Assembly: GCF_900143215.1 (NCBI RefSeq)
Contig: NZ_FRDM01000004.1
Location: forward strand, 1-64,000
Direction: 5' to 3'
Source: Geodermatophilus obscurus
GTDB lineage: Bacteria; Actinomycetota; Actinomycetes; Mycobacteriales; Geodermatophilaceae
DNA: 64,000 nt
In this document: positions 59,673-64,000 of the stretch, one piece after another
Position numbering within the stretch: the first letter of the stretch is position 1
Layout: every line of letters begins with the position of its first letter
Notes under the pieces: model-generated
The model's database searches: none
What the model saw: only the letters and a program-made list of their open reading frames with translations
Told to the model about the DNA's origin: nothing
Program-made: the position numbers and the translations under genes

Positions 59673-60996
59673 GCCCGGCTCCTCCTCCGCGGGACCCGTG
59701 CCCGCCCGTCGTCGCACCGCCTGGGGCCGTGAGCTGGCCGCCTTCTGCGCCACCGCGCTGCTGGTCCTGCTCGCCGTCTCCGCGGGCACGGTCTGGCTGA
59801 GCGAGCGCATCGCACGGGCGAACGCGCTGGAGGAGGCCGAGCGCACCGCGCAGCGGCTGGCGCAGTTCCTGATCGAGCCGGCGCTGGCCGAGGCACCGAC
59901 CGACGCGCCGGGGCGGTTCGACGAGCTCAACGGGGCCGCCGAGAACCGGATGAGCGACGGGTCGGTCGTCCGCATGGTCGTCTGGCGGGCGACCGGGGAG
60001 GTCCTCTGGGCCACCGAGCCCGAGCTCGTCGGCCGGGACCTCGGCCCCTCCGACGGGGTGCTGGCCGCGATCGGCGGTGCCACCGTCGCCGAGGTCGACG
60101 AGCGACCGGAGACCACACCCCAGGGCGAGCCGCAGACGCTGCTGGAGGTCTACACACCCCTGGCCGGGCCCGGCGAGCAGCTGGCCTTCGAGGCCTACTT
60201 CGCCTACGACGGCATCGCCCGCCAGGCGGCGCGACTGCGCGGCCAGATCATCCCGATGGCCATCGGGGCACTGGTCGTCCTGCAGCTGGTCCAGGTCCCC
60301 ATCGCGACGTCCCTGGCCCGCCGGGTGCGGCGCCAGGAGGCCGAGCGGACCGCGCTGGTGCAGCGCAACGTCGAGGCCTCGGACCGGGAGCGGCGGGCGA
60401 TCGCCGCCGACGTGCACGACGGGCCCGTGCAGGACCTCGCCGGGGTCAGCTACGCCCTCTCGGCCCTGCGCAACAGCGTGCCCGAGGAGCGACAGCCCAC
60501 CGTCGACAAGCTGGTGGGAGCCATCCGGCACGCCGTCCAGTCGCTGCGCCGGCTGATGGTCGACATCTACCCGCCCGACCTCAGCGGGCCGGGCCTGGGG
60601 GTGGCGATCTCCGACAGCGCCGAGCCGCTGCGCGCCGCCGGCATCGAGGTGCTCATCGACGCCGCCCCCCTGCCGGAGACGCCCCCGGACGTGACCGCGG
60701 CGCTCTACCGCACCGCCAAGGAGGCGCTGGCCAACGTCGCCCACCACGCGCAGGCCAAGCACACCTGGATCACCCTGGAGGAGACCGCCCTGTGCGGCAC
60801 CCCCGCGGTGCGCCTCGAGGTCGCCGACGACGGCATCGGCTTCCCGGCGTCCACCGACAAGCGCGCCGAGGGCCACCTGGGGCTGTCCCTGCTCCGCGAC
60901 CGGGTGGTCGACCTCGGCGGGACGGTCACCCTGGGTGATCGGCTCGGCGGTGGCGCGCTGCTGACCGCTGTGCTGCCACTGCACCACGGACAGTGA
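59662..60996 (+). CDS. NarL-type sensor histidine kinase
   Basis: A 444-residue membrane kinase. Two helices (about 26-48 and 197-217) bracket an extracytoplasmic sensor domain of about 150 residues. The HisKA_3 domain has the phospho-acceptor H252 in ADVHDGPVQDLAG, and the HATPase has YRTAKEALANVAHHAQA and VADDGIGF. It pairs with the overlapping response regulator. The ligand is unknown; the multicopper oxidase gene downstream is a possible target. Confidence 0.93.
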   Translation: MSAEPGSSSAGPVPARRRTAWGRELAAFCATALLVLLAVSAGTVWLSERIARANALEEAERTAQRLAQFLIEPALAEAPTDAPGRFDELNGAAENRMSDGSVVRMVVWRATGEVLWATEPELVGRDLGPSDGVLAAIGGATVAEVDERPETTPQGEPQTLLEVYTPLAGPGEQLAFEAYFAYDGIARQAARLRGQIIPMAIGALVVLQLVQVPIATSLARRVRRQEAERTALVQRNVEASDRERRAIAADVHDGPVQDLAGVSYALSALRNSVPEERQPTVDKLVGAIRHAVQSLRRLMVDIYPPDLSGPGLGVAISDSAEPLRAAGIEVLIDAAPLPETPPDVTAALYRTAKEALANVAHHAQAKHTWITLEETALCGTPAVRLEVADDGIGFPASTDKRAEGHLGLSLLRDRVVDLGGTVTLGDRLGGGALLTAVLPLHHGQ

Positions 60997-61042
60997 CGCC
61001 ACGAGCGGCTGACCTGCACGGACCCCCCAAATACGGGACCCC

Positions 61043-61080
61043 TCCGCCCCCCTCGTTCCGGCTGTGACGAGGGGGGCGGA
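61043..61080. terminator. Terminator after the kinase gene
   Basis: A perfect 14-bp stem: TCCGCCCCCCTCGT (61043-61056) with ACGAGGGGGGCGGA (61067-61080) and a ten-base loop. It separates the two-component operon from the oxidase operon. Confidence 0.85.
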
Positions 61081-61131
61081 CGCGGGAGTGTTCCTCCACC
61101 GATCACAAGCGGTAAGTGAGGAGCACCCCCC

Positions 61132-63162
61132 ATGGACACGCCGAGCCTGAACCGCCGCGACGTGCTCAAGGTGTCGCTGGCCGGGACCGCGGCCATGGCG
61201 CTGCCGTACCAGGCCGTCCTGTCGGCGCGGACCGCCTCGGAGCTGGACGCGAAGAAGATGCCGCGGCCCTACGTCGCCGCCTTCACGGCGCCGCCGGTGC
61301 TGGCGCCGTACCGCTCCGACGACAAGCCGGGCAACAGCTACGGCGCCGTCCCGGGCACCGGCGCCCCGGTCGTCGGCGCCGCCTACACCGGGACCGACTA
61401 CTACAAGATCGAGCAGAAGCCGACCCAGGTCGAGTTCATCAAGGGCATCAAGACCACGATGTGGGGCTACAACGGGCTGGTCCCGGGGCCCACCATCCGC
61501 GTCTACCAGGACAGCTACGTGAACACCGGCCAGAGCCGCCGGGTCGTCATGCAGCAGATCAACAACCTGCCGGCCAAGCACCCGACCATGGGCTACGTCC
61601 CGTGGACCTCCACCCACCTGCACGGCTCGCCGTCCAAGCCGCAGTTCGACGGCTACGCCGGCGACCTCACCGACCCGGGTGAGTGGAAGAACTACATGTA
61701 CCCGAACAACTGCGCGCCGCGGACGCTCTGGTACCACGACCACGGCGTGCACCACACCGCCCAGAACGTGTACATGGGCCTGGCCGCCCAGTACCACCTG
61801 GTCGACGAGCGACTCGAGCGCGACCTCGGCATCCCCCGGTACGACCGGGAGAAGGCCCGGCTGGGCCGGCCGCAGTACGAGTTCCCGCTGATCATCAGCG
61901 ACGTCATGTTCGCCCGGAACGGCCAGCTGATGTGGGACGACGACGGGGAGTCCGGCCTCTACGGGGACGTCATCCTGGTCAACGGGGTGCCGTGGCCGAC
62001 GATGAAGGTGGAGCCGCGCAAGTACCGCTTCCGGGTGCTCAACGGCTCACTGGCCCGCGGGTACACGCTCAAGCTGAGCAACGGCAAGCCGTTCCAGGTC
62101 ATCGCCACCGACGGCGGGTTCATGCACGAGCCGCAGACGGTCACCACGCTGACGATCGGCATGGCCGAGCGCTACGAGATCGTTCTCGACTTCGCCGACC
62201 TGAAGGGCACGAAGGTCCAGCTGCTCAACGGCGGCGTCAAGAACGCCCGGGACTACGACCACACCGGCAAGGTGATGCAGTTCGAGGTCGGCACGACCGT
62301 CACGAGCACCGACGGCAACACCGTGCCGAGCACGCTCGGCGCCCCGCACCCGGTCATGGCGTTGAGCCCGGCCGAGTCGAAGGCCACCCGCCGGATGCGG
62401 CTGGAGCGCAGCAACGGCCTGTGGGTCATCAACGGGGAGACCTGGGACGACGTCGTGCGGACGAAGTACGAGCACGTCTTCGCCACGGTCGAGCCGCGCA
62501 GCACCGAGATCTGGGAGGTCGAGAACTCCTCCGGCGGCTGGTTCCACCCGTTGCACGTGCACCTGGTCGACTTCCAGGTCCTCAGCCGCAACGGCCGCCC
62601 GCCGCGGCCGGAGGAACTGGGCCCCAAGGACGTCGTCTACGTCGGCGAGGGCGAGACCGTCCGCCTCCTCCTGCACTTCGAGCACGAGGAGGGGCGGTAC
62701 ATGATCCACTGCCACAACCTCTCGCACGAGGACCACGACATGATGACCCAGTACCAGGTGGGTCACCACGACATCGACTGCGACTCGATCAACACCTGCC
62801 CGCCGACCCGCGGCACGCCCGACGACTTCGAGTCGGCCGATCCGGACGAGGTGCTCAAGGCGTACGAGAAGGCGGTGAAGGAGCAGGCGGAGGCGGCCGA
62901 GGAAGCGGCAGAGGAGGCGGCCGAGACGCCGCCGCCGGCCCCGGCGACCGGCACCGACCCGGCCGGCGGGACGACGCAGGTCGGCACGCCCACGACGACG
63001 ACACCGGCACCGGCCCCGGCACCGGCCCCGGCGGCACCGACGACGTCCACCCCGCCGGCAGCGCCCACCACGTCGGCTCCCGTCCGCCGCGGCGCCACCC
63101 CGACCCCGACCCCGGCCCCGGCCCCGGCGACGGCCACGCCGACCCGCCGGCGGACGCGATGA
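61132..63162 (+). CDS. Tat-exported multicopper oxidase
   Basis: A 676-residue laccase-like enzyme. The N-terminus has a twin-arginine signal (LNRRDVLKVSLAGTAAMALP). All four copper-binding segments are present: THLHG, WYHDHGVHH, HPLHVHLV and IHCHNLSHEDHDMM, the last with the type 1 site. It resembles CotA/phenoxazinone synthase-type oxidases and could oxidise phenols, bilirubin-like compounds or Mn/Cu ions. After about residue 585 comes an acidic helix (EAAEEAAEEAAE) and a Pro/Ala/Thr-rich basic tail, perhaps a wall-spanning stalk. ATG 61132 follows GTGAGGAGCA. It overlaps the next membrane gene by ATGA. Confidence 0.93.
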   Translation: MDTPSLNRRDVLKVSLAGTAAMALPYQAVLSARTASELDAKKMPRPYVAAFTAPPVLAPYRSDDKPGNSYGAVPGTGAPVVGAAYTGTDYYKIEQKPTQVEFIKGIKTTMWGYNGLVPGPTIRVYQDSYVNTGQSRRVVMQQINNLPAKHPTMGYVPWTSTHLHGSPSKPQFDGYAGDLTDPGEWKNYMYPNNCAPRTLWYHDHGVHHTAQNVYMGLAAQYHLVDERLERDLGIPRYDREKARLGRPQYEFPLIISDVMFARNGQLMWDDDGESGLYGDVILVNGVPWPTMKVEPRKYRFRVLNGSLARGYTLKLSNGKPFQVIATDGGFMHEPQTVTTLTIGMAERYEIVLDFADLKGTKVQLLNGGVKNARDYDHTGKVMQFEVGTTVTSTDGNTVPSTLGAPHPVMALSPAESKATRRMRLERSNGLWVINGETWDDVVRTKYEHVFATVEPRSTEIWEVENSSGGWFHPLHVHLVDFQVLSRNGRPPRPEELGPKDVVYVGEGETVRLLLHFEHEEGRYMIHCHNLSHEDHDMMTQYQVGHHDIDCDSINTCPPTRGTPDDFESADPDEVLKAYEKAVKEQAEAAEEAAEEAAETPPPAPATGTDPAGGTTQVGTPTTTTPAPAPAPAPAAPTTSTPPAAPTTSAPVRRGATPTPTPAPAPATATPTRRRTR

Positions 63163-63818
63163 CCGCCGTCGCCGCGGCCCCCGCAGCTCCCCGGGTGGCG
63201 GTGCGGTCCCGCCGCCACACCGCCTCGTGGCAGCTGGCCGCGGCACTGGGCCTGGCCACGGCCGGCGGGCTGCACGTGGCGGCCGCCGTCGACCACCTGT
63301 CCGCGGGCTCGCTCGCGGTCGGCTTCTTCCTGCTCACCGCGCTGGCCCAGGCGGGCCTGGCCGCCTCGCTGGTGCTCGGCGCCTGGGCCGGCACCCGCGC
63401 CGGCCGGCTGCTGGTGGCCACGGCGATGCTCGGCACCGTCGGCCTGCTGACCCTCTACGTCGTCGCGCACGGCACCGGGCTGCTCGACTCCTTCGCGGTC
63501 CACGACGCCGCGGCCGCGGGGCACCTGCACGACGTCCCCGGCCGGGAGACCGTGGCGGTCGACCCGGTGACCGGCGTGGAGTTCGCCCAGGGCATGCCGC
63601 TGGGCGCCTCCGGGCCGGTGGCGATGGACGGGCTCCCCGGATCCACCGGTGGGCACGGGCCCGAGGCGGTCGGCACCGCCGTGGTCGCCGCCGAGCTGCT
63701 CACCGTGGCCGCGCTGGCCGCCCTGCTGCCGGCGTCCTGGCGGGGACGGGCGCTCAACGCGCTGCTGGTCCTGGGCGGGTCCGCGTGGGCGCTGTGGCTC
63801 ACCGGCGTCCTCGGGTGA
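63159..63818 (+). CDS. Membrane protein coupled to the multicopper oxidase
   Basis: A 219-residue protein with about five hydrophobic helices (LAAALGLATAGGLHVAAAVD, VGFFLLTALAQAGLAASLVL, LLVATAMLGTVGLLTLYVVA and two near the C-terminus). An extracytoplasmic loop (about 115-165) is His/Asp/Met-containing (HDAAAAGHLHDVPG) and might bind copper. I do not recognise a named family. ATG 63159 overlaps the oxidase stop and the gene overlaps the next start by GTGA, so it is in the middle of an operon. Confidence 0.75.
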   Translation: MTAVAAAPAAPRVAVRSRRHTASWQLAAALGLATAGGLHVAAAVDHLSAGSLAVGFFLLTALAQAGLAASLVLGAWAGTRAGRLLVATAMLGTVGLLTLYVVAHGTGLLDSFAVHDAAAAGHLHDVPGRETVAVDPVTGVEFAQGMPLGASGPVAMDGLPGSTGGHGPEAVGTAVVAAELLTVAALAALLPASWRGRALNALLVLGGSAWALWLTGVLG

Positions 63819-64000
63819 GGACCGCCTCCCGAACCGCCGCCGCGGTCCCCGGTGACCCCCGCACCAGGGACCGCGGCGGCTCCCCCCGGCACCGCGCCCC
63901 GCGCGCCGGCGGGCGGCCCTGGCAGCGGCTGCGCGGCGCCGCCCTGTGGGCTGCCGCCGGGGCGGCGCTGCTGCTGGTCGCGGCCATGGTCGGCCTGCTG
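63815..64000 (+). CDS. Start of an exported or membrane protein (runs off the window)
   Basis: The frame opens at GTG 63815, overlapping the previous TGA, and is open to the window end (62 codons). After about 40 Arg/Pro-rich residues comes a hydrophobic segment (AALWAAAGAALLLVAAMVGL), a membrane helix or signal anchor. Its coupling to the oxidase operon suggests a related role. The start may be further downstream, as the Arg-rich leader is long. Confidence 0.55.
   Translation, partial: MRTASRTAAAVPGDPRTRDRGGSPRHRAPRAGGRPWQRLRGAALWAAAGAALLLVAAMVGLL

Overview
The window is very GC-rich DNA with GTG starts, GTGA/ATGA stop-start overlaps and actinobacterial gene sets (sigE-rseA-htrA-tatB, SARP-type regulator, GlgC/GlgA, a tad pilus locus with DUF-type pilin). 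It reads as a chromosomal segment of an actinobacterium, most likely Geodermatophilaceae (Blastococcus/Modestobacter/Geodermatophilus type). That assignment is inference from gene content, not from a search.

Layout. 0-3.4 kb: a patatin-like lipase with a small partner. 4.0-5.3 kb and 20.3-23.5 kb: the two halves of one tad (Flp pilus) locus on the minus strand (cpaF-tadB-tadC / flp-tadE-tadE-like). Between them, about 15.2 kb (5256-20470) is an integrated element. A large serine integrase (5289-6767) has inserted it through a 7-bp core, GGACCAT, near the 3' end of tadC. Joining the flanks restores an uninterrupted tadC frame, so both attachment sites are defined to the base.

The element carries the integrase, a small AICE/phage-type ORF, a repeat-rich control region, a zinc-finger protein, a helicase/primase-like ATPase with an iteron-like AGGGTCGGT array at its 3' end, a run of small unknown genes, a 0.5-kb low-complexity tract, a probable terminase-small-subunit gene, a PD-(D/E)XK-like protein of unknown role, and a minus-strand methyltransferase-endonuclease pair. 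No capsid, portal, tail or large terminase gene is visible. The whole looks like a phage-satellite-like or AICE-like island with a defence cargo. A 10-mer, CGTTTACACG, occurs five times in the same orientation, all inside the element.

23.7-27.5 kb: ECF sigma factor and a large LAL/SARP-type regulator. 28.1-30.8 kb: a catalase-related hemoprotein overlapping a cyclooxygenase-like heme dioxygenase, a possible oxylipin pair. 31-43 kb: OsmC, secreted alpha/beta hydrolase, ThDP enzyme, EthD protein, quinone oxidoreductase, DUF4230, acyl-CoA dehydrogenase, CitE-like lyase, DMT exporter, PhzF. 42.6-48.2 kb: MgtE-N/CBS protein, DUF1003, DUF4188/MerR divergent pair, membrane protein, Ogt, AzlCD. 48.5-54 kb: Mrp ATPase and the sigE stress operon with TatB and a divergent O-methyltransferase. 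54-57 kb: 2H phosphoesterase, GlgC, and a GlgA broken by two single-base frameshifts. 57.4-64 kb: GAF/ANTAR-like protein, response regulators, a NarL-type kinase, a Tat-exported multicopper oxidase and membrane proteins.

A family of about 55-bp palindromic intergenic repeats (at least eight copies) is scattered through the chromosomal part; two copies supply the N-terminal codons of genes. Start codons, boundaries and motif counts were read by eye.
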